Source: Diadema setosum (lineage: Eukaryota; Echinodermata; Echinoidea; Diadematoida; Diadematidae). Taken from it: a DNA stretch of 64,000 nucleotides. Where the stretch lies: assembly GCA_033980235.1 (NCBI GenBank), contig CM067070.1, positions 5,215,544-5,279,543 of the forward strand. Reading direction: 5' to 3'. Position 1 is the first letter of the stretch, and each line of letters begins with the position of its first letter. Position numbers and translations under genes: made by a program. Below, piece by piece: positions 26,101 to 38,513 of the stretch. The notes below the pieces were generated by a model, which did not search any database, was not told where the DNA came from, and saw nothing but the letters and a program-made list of their open reading frames with translations.

Positions 26101-29100
26101 CAGCTGGTTCAGCCTGTAGAACAAGGTGTCCTACACCTTTGCCTCTGCAGACCAGATGCTTCCCTTCAGAAGACTCTTCAAGCCAGGCAGCCATTTTCAA
26201 TGGACATGACATCCTGCAAGAGCTCTTTGATGAAGCGAAGTCCCTGATCATTGGGGAGATCCAGGAAGGTGTCACTATCTTTGACAAAGGAAGACCCACC
26301 TGCCTGGCCACGGATTGGTCAAAGGACGGGATCAGTTTTTTGCTGCTACAAAAGCACTACCCGTGCTGGAGCACCAAGCCCTTCTGCTGCAAGTCTGGTT
26401 GGCGGGTCACCCTCATCGGCAGCGCTGGTTCACATCTGGGTTCTGGATGTTGATTCTGGATGCCCTCGATAAGGCGCGTCATTTTGTCCTTGGGTGCTCT
26501 GACTTGACAGTCGCTGTGGATCACAAGCCTCTGTTGAAGATATGTGGTGATTGCTCTCTTGACACCAGCCCCAACCCCCATTTTCGCAACCTCAAGGAGA
26601 GGACCCTGCGATATTGGTTCCATGTGGTGAACATCCCGGGCCTTTGTCACACTGCGGCTGATGCTCTCTTATGCCATCCAGTTAGTGAGTCCCAGCCGCT
26701 ACACCTCCCGGATTACATCGCCAACCTCCAGGGACCCACTAGTGAGTCTGGCCACGTCGAACTCCCATGTGCCATCCTAGCTGCCACCCGGTGTTGTGTG
26801 GAGGGCATGACGGACACTCCATAGGTTTGCGCCCAGGGTACCCCCGATGACAATGCCATCGTTGAGTCGGTCACTTGGGATGACATCCTCTTAGCCACCT
26901 CCAGCGACCCCCCCCCTTACTCGACTTGGTGGAGAATGGCTTCCCAGACTGCCGCGGTGACTTACCAGTTGATCTTCGTCCCAGCCGCTACACCTCCCGG
27001 ATGATATCGCCAACCTCCAGGGACCCACTAGTGAGTCTGGCCACGTCGAACTCCCACGTGCCATCCTAGCTGCCACCCCGTGTTGTGTGGAGGGCATGGC
27101 GGACACTCCACAGGTTTGCGCCCAGGGTACCCCCGATGACAATGCCATCGTTGAGTCAGTCACTTGGGATGACATCCTCTTAGCCACCTCCAGCCACCCC
27201 CCCCCCTTCCCCCTCTTACTCGACTTGATGGAGAAATTGCTTCCCAGACTGCCGTGATGACTTACCTGTTGATCTTCGCCGGAATCACCAATTTCACGAT
27301 GGTCTATCCAGTTTTGATGGGATGGTGCTCTACAACGACCGTATCGTGATTCCCTCCACTCTGCGAGAGAAGGCCCTTCGAGCCCTCCACCTGGCCAACC
27401 AAGGGGTTTCTCAAATGTGTTCCAGGGCTGAATTCTCCTTCTGGCCTGGGATGTCATCTGACATAACGGACCTGCAGGCACGATGTTCAACATGCACCTG
27501 CATGGCTCCCTCTCAGCCGTGCGCTTCCCCCCCCCCCACCCGTCAGCCCTGCATATCCATTCCAGTGCCTCGTGGCCGACTACTTCCACTATCATGGTCG
27601 GTCCTTCCTCGTTGTGGTGGACAGATACAGCAATTGGCCGATCGTGGAAGAGGCTGCCAACGGGGCTGCCGGGCTGCGATTGCCGCATTTAGAAGCATAT
27701 TCATCACCTACGGCATTAGCAACGAGCTCACCTCTGACGGTGGGCCTGAGTTCACGTCCAACAAGACCAGGACATTTCTCCGGGCTTGGGGGTCCACCAT
27801 CGCATCTCCTCTGTCGCGTTTCCACACAGTAATTGCCATGCAGAGGTCGGGGTCAAGACGGTCCAAGACGGTCAAACGTCTCATCGCCGGGAACACTACT
27901 GCTGATGGCTCCCTCGACACTGATGAATTCCAGCGTGCCATCCTGCAGTATCGGAACACTCCCGACCGTGACACTTGCCTATCCCCTGCCCAGTGTGCCT
28001 TCAGTTGGCCTATCCAGGATTTCATCCACCCGGGCAAGTATCGTCCGCACTCAACATGGCGGGACACTCTTTCATCGCGGGAGAAGGCCTTGCGGAATAG
28101 GCACATGCGCGCTGCCAAACGTCTCTCCGCCCACACACGGGTACTCCCCCCCCCACTTTCCGTTGGTGACGACATCCGCATCCAGAACCAAACAGGCCCC
28201 CACCTGACAAAGTGGGACAATTAGACTGGAATAGTGGTTGAAGCGCGTAAGTTCGACCAGTATGTCATCAGGGTGGACAGCTCAGGACGTGTCACACTCC
28301 ATAACAGGAAGTTCCTCCGCAAGTACCAGCCGGTTATCCCTTGGGCGACCCTCACCACGTACCCAGGCCCCTCCATGGTCTCGCCTCCACCTCGTGCCAT
28401 TCACCCCACCACGACGTGTGGGGTGACAGCCCAATTAAGTGATCAGCCCAAGTGATCAGCCCGTTTCCTCCAGCTCACCAGACCACGCCCCTACCTCACA
28501 GTTGCCTGTGGGCCTGGAACCACGCTGCCGTCTGCCCTGCTCCGTCTGTGTTCTCTTTCCATTCAATGCCCCGGGACGTAAGGAGGAGCCTCTCCCTGCA
28601 GCACCAGACGCTGACCCCTTCCCTCCCACGCTCCGACGTTCTACACCACGGAAGGCTCCATCTGGCTCATCTCCATTACTGATCAGACTTTTCACTGTTC
28701 TTTCATCTCGTTAGATAGGTGTTATTTGTTGGTTAACTTTTTGCGCGTTGGACTTCAGTTGACTTTTACTTGTTGCTCAGTTCCTTGTTATTCAGTCTTT
28801 CTTTAATCCACGTTTTATTGCTCCAAAAGCCTTGGGCGGCATAGATAATTATTTTTATAACTTGATATATCTTTTTCCTTTTGCAGCCTCCATTGGACTT
28901 AGTGTGTTATTGCTTGATTTGAACAAAGTTCAAATTCAAAGTTCAAATTTATTTCATATTTCCATTTCTCAATGATGACATTACAAAATTATTGACAACA
29001 AAACAAGAATACAAAATATATACAATCATGTCTTTTGATCGTAGAAGAAAAGAAAAAGAAAATATACTTGACACAAATGTACAAGGTCATATTGTGTGAA

Positions 29101-32100
29101 AATGTCACTAGTAAGTATAAGAAATATGATGGGGCCTACATAAAAGCTTTAAAGCTTGTAAAACTGTAGGTTCCCGAGTTCATAGGCATATAATTTTACA
29201 CGGAGAACGGATATGTTTGTCTTGACCAACTAAAATTACACAAGTACAAAAAATCGATGAGTAATAAACTAATGAACCACATAGATATCGCACAAACCAG
29301 ACTGCATACAAATCTCGCAGTGTTTGAATAACAAAAATGCTATATTATTAAAAGATGTATCGGTACCATGAAATAACTTGAATGACTTGGTGCTGCGGAC
29401 AAGGACAAAAGACTGGGAGCATAAAAGGGTTGCTAAAAACTTGGTAGTGTGTATCCACTAAGTAATAACTGTTTTAATTTGCGTTTGAAGGTGAATAAAG
29501 ATAAGGAAGAAGTGATATCTAGAGGGAGATCATTCCAATATCTGGGTCCAGTAAATATAATTGTTTTCTTTGCAAAAATAGTGCGAGTACGGGGAAGGTG
29601 ATAGGCGTCACTCTGGCGAGTGGGATAACAGTGGATAGAACGATTCCTTTTGAACATGTGGATAAAAACAGATGGTAATTCATTAGTTGTTAGTTTATAC
29701 ATGAAAATTCCGAGATTGTAATAAAATAGGTCTTGAATTTTCAGAATTCTGTTTTGATGGAAAAAACAATTTGTATGGGCAAAATATCCGGCGTGGTTTA
29801 TGATTCTTATTGCACGCTTTTGAATACGGAGAAGGGAATCTAGTAATGAGTGAATTGCATTTCCCCACGCCAAAATTCCATAATTAAAGTGTGGAGATAT
29901 TAAGCAAGAATATATACTCTGCAAAATATGAACAGGAAAGAAATGTTTGAGCTTATTCAAGATTCCAATATTTCTAGACAAAATTTTACTTACAAAATTA
30001 ATATGAGTTTTCCAGGATAATTCTTGGTCAATCCAAAGCCCTAGAAACTTTGTATTATTAACCTGCTTTAAACATAAATCATTTATTTTGATATCATATG
30101 GAACAACATTCAAGGAATTACTGAATACCATATAATGAGTTTTTTCTATGTTCAAAGATAATTTGTTCGCATAAATCCAGGATTGCACAGACCTGAGCTC
30201 AGTATTCATCATATTTATTAATGCATTAGGGTCTCGATGTGAAAAAAAACAAGCTAGTGTCATCGGCGAAACAGATAAATGACAAAATTTGCGATGATTT
30301 TGGAAGATCGTTTATGTATAAGATAAATAAAAGTGGGCCCAAGAGGGAGCCCTGCGGGACTCCACATGAAATAGGCTTTAATTGCGAATCATGGCTTTTG
30401 ATATTAACAAATTGCTTTCTTTCTGTTAAGTAACTCTTAAACCATTCTAAGGGGGTCCCGCGGATTCCATAGTGACACAATTTATAAAACAAGATTTCGT
30501 GATCTATCGTGTCGAAAGCTTTGGAAAAATCAAGAAAAACTCCAATTGTATGTTCAAAACTATCTATAGCATGAGCTACCTTGTCTATAAAAGTAAGTAA
30601 AGCATGGGTTGTGTTGTAGTGTTTTCTAAAACCAAACTGAGAATCTGACAGAATGTTATGATTTGTGAGAAATTTTAATAATCGTGTATACACCATCCTT
30701 TCAAGAATTTTAGAGATTGAAGTCAACAAAGAAATTGGTCGGTAATTATTCACCAAATCTTTCTGTCCCTTCTTAAAGATAGGGACAACTTTTGCCACCT
30801 TCATCTTATTGGGGACTTTGCCATTAAATAAGGATTGATTGAAAATGTAGGTAAGAGGAGTAATGATTTCGCTTAAAACATTTTTTAAAAGAAAATTTGT
30901 AATTCCATCATATCCTGAACTTTTTTTATCATTCAAATTCTTAATAATATCTATAATTTCTTCTTCAGCAATAGGTTCAAAAAATATTGATTGAGAATTC
31001 CTATTACCTAAGTATCTATGGAATTCAATTGATGATTTCGGGATTTTACTGGCAAGATGTGGACCAAGAGTTGCAACATATTCATTGAAAGATTCCGCCA
31101 TAATGACCGGGTCGTTAATCTGGCGGTCGTCCACTGAAATATATTTAGGAGAATCGGAATTATTTTTATGTTTGAGCGCCTCATTAATCACCTTCCACGT
31201 ACTCTTCACATCAGATTTATATTTAACAAACTGTCGGGAAAAATAATTTCGCTTGGCTATACGTATTATGGATGTCAATATATTCCGATAACGAACATAT
31301 TTCAATTTGTTTAAAGGGGATGGATCTTTACGATACTTATGAAAGAATTTATTCTTGCGGTTAATGGACCTGAGAAGAGATTTTGTAACCCATGGTTGTC
31401 GTGGCACTTTTTTATAATTAGAATGGTGAGGTCTTCGGAGAGGAACACAAGAATCATAATTAGCGATTAAAATATTCATAAAATTTTCAAAGGCTAAATC
31501 AATGTCGCTTTGACTGTATACGGTGGACCAATCCTCTGAACTTAATTTCTCCCTAAGTTTATTAAGGTTGGATTCAGACATTACACGAATACCTGAGTTG
31601 TGGGTGTGAGAAACATTAGCAGTCATAAAATTGGACACAAGGGCGTAAATTGGAAAATGATCAGTGACGTCAGAAACTATAATACCAGATGTGATGTTAG
31701 AAAATGAGTCATTTACAAAAATGTTGTCAATAAGAGTAGATACATCATCAGTTATTCGAGTCGGTTTTCTTATAAGGGGAATAAATGATTTCGACAACAT
31801 AAGGTTAAGAAAATCTGCGCATAAGGGATTATCAATGTAATTAAGGAGATTGAGATTAAAATCACCCATGACAAAACATGTCTTACTGTCAAAAACAATC
31901 GGATATTGATAGCAAAGAGCAATACTCATCTAGTGTTCTCATCTATTTTCAAAAAATTTCATTCAAAAGGTATGCTATGTCTTTAATTGGAGTCATAGTT
32001 GTGAGTACTTTTTATAATTTTGCAGAACAAACCATATCCATCATCAGGGCAAGGAAACAAACAAAGTATATTTATCCTCTCAAGTTCATGTATATTAAAA

Positions 32101-35100
32101 TCAAGCATGATGATACATTATATATTTTTGTAAGATATCTATTATTTTGTGCCCCTCCATCTTCATTTTCAGGTACTGAGATAATTTCGAAACAGACTTT
32201 CACCTTACGGTAAAGAAACATCCAGCATTTCATCCTCATTGAATACATTGAATGGATTGAATGGATTATCCATATTGAATTAGACATGTATGTAGACTAT
32301 CCAAGAAGAAGAATTAATCCAAGGAGCATTTGTTAATAACAGTATAGATATGCTTATCCATATTATTCTATTCTGTTCTATGTGTTGCTGTCAGTTTGGT
32401 GAAAGGGCAAATGTTGCAGATCTATGATGAATTAAAATAATGTTATTATACACCCATGTACTTGTACAGCCTTAGAGGGGGCAGTGGAAAACTTTAAGTT
32501 TTCACATACAAAACAAGGAAAAGTAGAAATTACGCGGTGCGTAATATATGTCCCCGCCGGAAGTAGCATTTTGTAGCAAAATGTACAATATAGGTCAAAA
32601 ATCAAGGTCAAAGAAGTCAAAGGTCAAAATTCTGTGTAGAAGTTTTGAAGCCCTCATCTAGTGCCATCACATAAAGCAAACGGAATTGAAATCGGGTTAG
32701 AAATGGCGAAGGAGTAGCATTTTGTAGCAAAATGTACAATACAGGTCAAAAATCAAGGTTAAAGGTCAAAGAAGTCAAAGGTCAAAATTCTGTGTAGAAG
32801 TTTTGAAGCCCTCACCTAGAGCCATCACATAAAGCAAACGGAATCGAAATCGGGTTAGAAATGGCGAAGGAGTAGCATTTTGTAGCAAAATGTACAATAT
32901 AGGTCAAAGGTCAAGGTCAAAGGTCACAACTGAAATTCTGTACAGAAGATTCAAAGCTCCTATGTAGTGCTATCATATAAAGCAAACAGAATCAAAATTG
33001 GCTCATAAATGACAGAGAAGTAGCAAATTGAAGATTTTGATCACACACGGACGCACACACAGAAACACGGACGCACGGACACACTGACACACACTCGAAC
33101 GGAGCCCGTTTCATAGTCCCCTGCTCGAACTCGTTCGGCGGGGACAATTCCAAGATAAAATGTTATAAACGCCATGACCTTGAGAATGACCTTGAGAATG
33201 ACCTAGAGAATGACCTAGTGTACATGGTTATCCTTCATTGAAAGTCAATATGAAATGTGTGATACTGTTCTATTCAGTTTTGGTTATATATCATTTTTGC
33301 ACATAAAGCACTTTACTGTCACATATATGTAGCCTACTATAGGGCCGGAAAGCTATCATGAATCATTCCCACTAAATACCGTTGTTGCCATGGTAACAAA
33401 AAGGAGCAATCTTTTCATTTATTTAGAAAAAAACAACAACACACTTTGTAGATTGTGAGCTTTAATAATTTGATCATTAGGGATTCTCGCAAAGGAACTG
33501 ACTTTTATTATATAAATTAAATGCTTTGACCTTAAGTATGACCCTGAGAGTGACCTTGAGAATGACCTTGAGAAGGATTTAGAGGGTAAACAAACCAGAT
33601 ACCCTCTATTGAGAATACCTAAAATGCTTAATCACGATAAATAATGAGAAATGATAAGTTGAATGGTCATTATTTTACATTGTTACACATTTTTAAACAC
33701 AAATTTCTATCACGTGGGCCTGTTACAGAGCCAAAAGCTCTTCTTTGCACAAGAGACTCAACTTCCGTTTCCATGGTAACAACTTAGCAGACTGAGGTCA
33801 TGTGGTAGAGTTAGAGTCAGCTTGCTTCCTAGTTTGTGTAGCAAACTCATAGAAGTATGTACAGTTCCTTGAAGGATTTGACAAAAACTTTATCACAAAA
33901 ATTGGTGCTGAATTTGTATAAATTTTGTGATATTCAATAATTTGACCTTGAAGTGACCTTCATATCCTCGAAGAATTAGCCATGTTCATATTTATTGCAA
34001 AAATCTTTAGTAAGTTACTTAAACCTTTATTCCAAGACAAGATTATCCTACTAATTTGATTAATTACAGAAAATTTTTACCTTTAATATATTGTCTCATT
34101 CTCTAGAGATAACATTGAATCGGCACATGGTTTAAGAGGTTGTGATATATCAACTGCGTTGCCATGGTAACGATCAAGAGTTGGAACCTAAGATCATCAT
34201 TTCCGAAAAGTAGAGACTTGTACCTATCCAACGGTACCAAGATATCTTGGGCCCCCTGGGGGTGCTACGAAAATGCAATTTTCAGGCCTTGGCTCATGGA
34301 CTAGTAGTAATATTAACCCTATTCTAACGGGGGGGGGGGGGGTCAAACTGACCCCCCCCTCAGTAAAAACTTGGTCTCAAATAGCCCAGTTAGAATAGGG
34401 TTAAACAAGAGCTGCAGTCATACACTTGTAGCTAGTAACGATGGTTGAGAGAGAAGTAGTGGCGGTATCAGTTGTTGTGATTGCATTATTAAAAGTTACA
34501 TGTAGTAGCAGCCACAGTAACAGTAAAGTAGAGCCAGCAAAAGTGGTAGTGTGTTTAGTGGCTTTACATTTACTGGCAACAGCAGTCATAGTGGCTCGGA
34601 GCTGTTGCAGTAGTTAATATTGAAATTGTATGCATACCTTTTAAACAAAGGTTGTTCTTGACAACGTCAAAGCTTGTCAGAGGCTTGTCCGACATGGCAA
34701 CAAGTAATGTATGCAAACTCAATTCCAGCAAACTGAATTTCATTTTAAAGAAGAGCAGGTTAATGGAATGGCTCATCTCTATGTTCTCGGGAACGAAACA
34801 TCCATAATTTGAATACATAGTGAAAACACACATTTGTAGGAATGAAATTTGCACTACTAGTAGTTGTGTAATTATCAGGGAATGAATAAAACTAAACTGC
34901 ATTGAGAACATATTTTCACTTTAATATCAAAGAAACTTTCCTTCCATCTTTGTTTAATCTCCACTTCATCTCACTTTCTGTGATTTTGTTAAATTTTTTT
35001 TTTTTATATAAAGGTAACAGCAACTGACAAACATACAAGGTTCGTGTCATCCGTCATGGTAAAATGGGGATCCGGATACAGCCAGGTACAACACATTTCA

Positions 35101-38100
35101 CTGAAAGAGAACAATGCGGTTTCCCCCTGGCAAACTTTGGATTAGCATCATTAGCCATTTCCCCTTCCAGCGTCACTCTGTACAGACAATGATAATATGC
35201 TCTACAGGGTAAACTAGGGCTTTAAAGAGAGGATGCAGATGATGTGTGCTAGACAGGGACAGATATAGTTACCGTCGTCTTCTAAAAACGAAGAATCGTC
35301 TTCTTCAAAGAAGAATGACATGAGATCGTAGATGTGTACTCTTTTGAAATAGACTCGCATCTTTTCCGATCATTTGCAGTTTAAAAACTAATGATGTGAT
35401 ACACAAAACATAAATTGAAATTCTGCCAGCAGTTGTGTGTCTCCTAGATTGTACTTGGTCGTCAGAAATTTGCTGGCATTACATACTTGTCTGCAATTCT
35501 GACTAAAGACAGACAGTTGTGGTTTGTTTTCATTTAATATATACAATATTTAGCAGGAAAACAATTTTAAATGTTAAAAGAAATCATTTAATTCATGGAA
35601 AAGTACCGATACCAAAATGTTGGCAAGAAGACAACTCTAGATATATACGAATATTGTTTTTCTTTCCAAGTTTTTGATTTTCTTTTGAAATGAGAAATCT
35701 CACAAGTCCATCAGACATTGGCAACTAAATATCTCTACCCCTCTACCCCTACTTTTGCACTGATAGACAATGTCCCCCCCCCCCCCGATTAAAAAAAAAA
35801 AAAGTCATCAAAACAAAACATAACCATGCAAGGCAAACAAATACGAGACAAAATTCAAACAAAAATCTAAACTTTTAGAGGATACTACTTCAATGCAGTG
35901 TTCAAATCCCAAAATCATACCAACACATTAAATTGCTTTTTTTTTTGGGGGGGGGGGGGGGGAGGGTGCAATCAGTGGACATTAATGGTGATGTGGATCC
36001 TATTGGCTGAGAGCAATCACATGACTAATCTTTCATTTGGCCTAACATGCTCAGCTGGCATAAGATGTTACTAATGACCGGTACCAACGACAACCTAGAG
36101 CTATCAGTGCTCAAACACACGTCTCTGTTCATTCAGTTGGCTTGGTAGGAGTATAGGCCTACATGAACGGGCAAGATTTCATCCTTTTGTTGACTTGCAA
36201 AAATAGTGGGTGCACAGTGGAATTTCATCAAAAAACAAGGATCTACTTCGTCATTTTATAAAACAAATAATGCACATCATTTTGTTCGGGCATTAGTACA
36301 ATTACCCACATTCGATAGCTTCAAAAGAATCCAAACATTCTCAGCTGTCGCATCGGGTGTGTTTAACCCGTTGAAAACGAGTCCCGAGTATACTCGGGCA
36401 GGGGTCTATGGGAAATACGTGTTCTATCAAAATTAGCTCGTCCTCAACGAGTTAATAATAGACTCTTCCTAATGTACCATGGGTGGTATTCTGAAATCCT
36501 TCCTAGGAAGAAATTTCTTCCTAAGTCAGGAGTTTTTGCTAAGTGGTATTCTGAAAATCCTCCTAATTTTCTTCCCAAGTACCTTCCCAGCTCTTTCCTA
36601 AACTTTGGAAGAAATGGAAATGAGGATGAGATATGCAAATTTCTGACTTAGGAAGAGGTTGGTATTCTAGTATGTACTTAGGAAAGAATTTTAGGAAGAT
36701 ATTTAGGAAAGCTCCACCCATGTCCTAAGTATGTTGTTAAGATATCCATAGCAAGCTGCAAAACCTTGTAATTTGCGCTTTTATCACTCACTGTGTGCAA
36801 CATGTACTTTGATGCGCAAAATGGGCATGAGAAAGGGGACATGCGGCGCACACGTTTTTAACCCTACGTCATCGTAATATGCGACATTGTCATTGGTTGG
36901 TTCCTTATGATATGGCATTTTGTATTGGCTTGAGAAGGAAGTGGGTGGAGATAAGGAAGGCCTAATATGCATTAAGAAGTTTCTGGGAAGACATTTCAGA
37001 ATACCAATGCTGTCTTTCCTCTGCACTTCCTAAGTTTCTGACTTAGGAAGAAACTTAGGAAGATTTTCAGAATACCACCCCATGTGTGGGTAATTCTTAC
37101 TATTACGCTCTTATCACTGATGATGTCTATCATATTCATAATAGCGCATAATGCACTAAATCTTACATTGTACTGGAGTTCACACAGCGGTCGGCCAGCT
37201 GACTAAATCTGATTTGCACAACAAGTGGCGCATACAGGATGTGGCACTAATTGAGCAAAATGTGTCCCCTCAACAACACAATAGATGATAAACTAGTACA
37301 AATCTCTGAACATTAACGAGGCACCCTGTCATTTCATACATGACCTTCATGAAGAAGAAGGAGAAAAAAAGGATATGTAGTTCCTCTCTGCTATACATGA
37401 TTCTAGATATTTTTCTTTTCAGATATTCCCTGAAGTGGTTGAAAAACCCTAAATGAAAACAATAAACATTTCTACTATGTGTTCCTGACAAAAAAAAAAA
37501 AAAAAAAGGTCAAGCAGAACAGCAACAGTTTCATTAAAATCAGACTAAAATAGGGCTATTATGGAATTTTCAGGTAAAGCATTACTATTAAGATTTTTTT
37601 TTTTAAAGACCAAACAGTGATAATTGGTCACATATGATATAAGAAACACAAGATGTTTATATTATTGCCTTGCATTAAGATATAAATATAACTGCACCTT
37701 TCATCAATAATTCAGCAACTTTATGGTCAACACTGCCGTAGGAACTCTTAAACAATTATATGTGAAGGATATGATCTGTTCTTCTCAAATTCATTTCAAA
37801 ATGGAAAGTTAGGGAAGACTTGTCTGTAAGCAAAGAAGTTTTTCTTGACTAAAACAATGCCTTTAACTAGCAGCCTTGTGATACACTGTAGGCGTCAATG
37901 TTCTTGTCATCTGTGCTAAGGAGCCCAAAATCTTCACTTACATTTTAATACACGTACGCAATTACTCATGTCGTAATCATCACCACAATCACTATGAGTT
38001 GCTTTATAGCTGGTAGCGTGTCTGCCTCACGACCCAAAGGAGCTGGGTTCGATTCCCGAGTCCCACTGAGCAATGTAATGTGTAATCATACCATCCCCTC

Positions 38101-38443
38101 TATAGAAAGGCACAACACTCTGTCCCTCGGATAGGACATAAAATGGAGGTTCTGTGTGTGAGAGAGTCACAACTCATTCAAGCAAATGATCCTGCTTCAT
38201 TTATTCATCACAAAGAGCAGGGTGTTTAACCCGGTGAAATGATCCTGTCTAACATCCAACTGGACCCCAAGGAAGACCAGCCATTGCAGCTGAATATGGG
38301 CTATCCAGCCATCTTCTCAGATGGAAATGAAACAAACAAAGAAACAACCATAGATGCAATTCTACCATCATTCTGATTAACCTCATTGCAGTCAACGGCT
38401 TCATCGCATCATGCTCACAGTCACTTTTGCACACCGATCAGCG

Positions 38444-38513
<70 letters not shown>

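Larger units (their letters stand above)
28927..31965 (-). mobile_element. 5'-truncated non-LTR retrotransposon (CR1/L2/Jockey-like LINE)
   Basis: Minus-strand element. It contains the C-terminal part of an APE-type endonuclease, the reverse transcriptase and the region after it. The 3' end (low coordinates) is a 0.5 kb untranslated stretch ending in TTTGAACTTTGAATTTGAAC-like short repeats rather than poly-A, as in CR1/L2-like LINEs. Upstream of 31929 the frame is closed and no further endonuclease is seen, so the copy is 5' truncated. Confidence 0.85.
21053..34303. mobile_element. Candidate 13.25 kb DNA transposon with ~180 bp terminal inverted repeats and GTA target duplication
   Basis: The left end (21053-21230) and the right end (34128-34303) are inverted copies of each other. 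Both begin TAGTCCATGAGCCAAG at the outer edge. They share a CCC/GGG-rich GCCCAAGAT block, an AGGTACAAGTCT block, and a 35 bp inner block around CTTGATCGTTACCATGGCAA. GTA flanks the element directly on both sides (21050-21052 and 34304-34306). Further inside, both arms hold GTTACCATGG-type palindromes and TCAAGGTCA arrays in mirrored orientation. The original cargo appears to be the decayed protein at 23470-25197. The gypsy-type pol, the LINE and the tandem-repeat element inside are later insertions. A 3 bp target duplication with long inverted repeats is reported for Academ and PIF/Harbinger elements. I cannot assign the superfamily from sequence alone. Confidence 0.72.

Noticed and set aside
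24778..28224. Many ORFs of 60-300 codons on both strands
   Set aside because: Plus-strand ones are fragments of the two decayed genes described. Minus-strand ones are their shadows in GC-rich sequence.
37993..38065. A possible tRNA gene
   Set aside because: A and B boxes are present but no acceptor stem can be formed and a SINE body follows directly.
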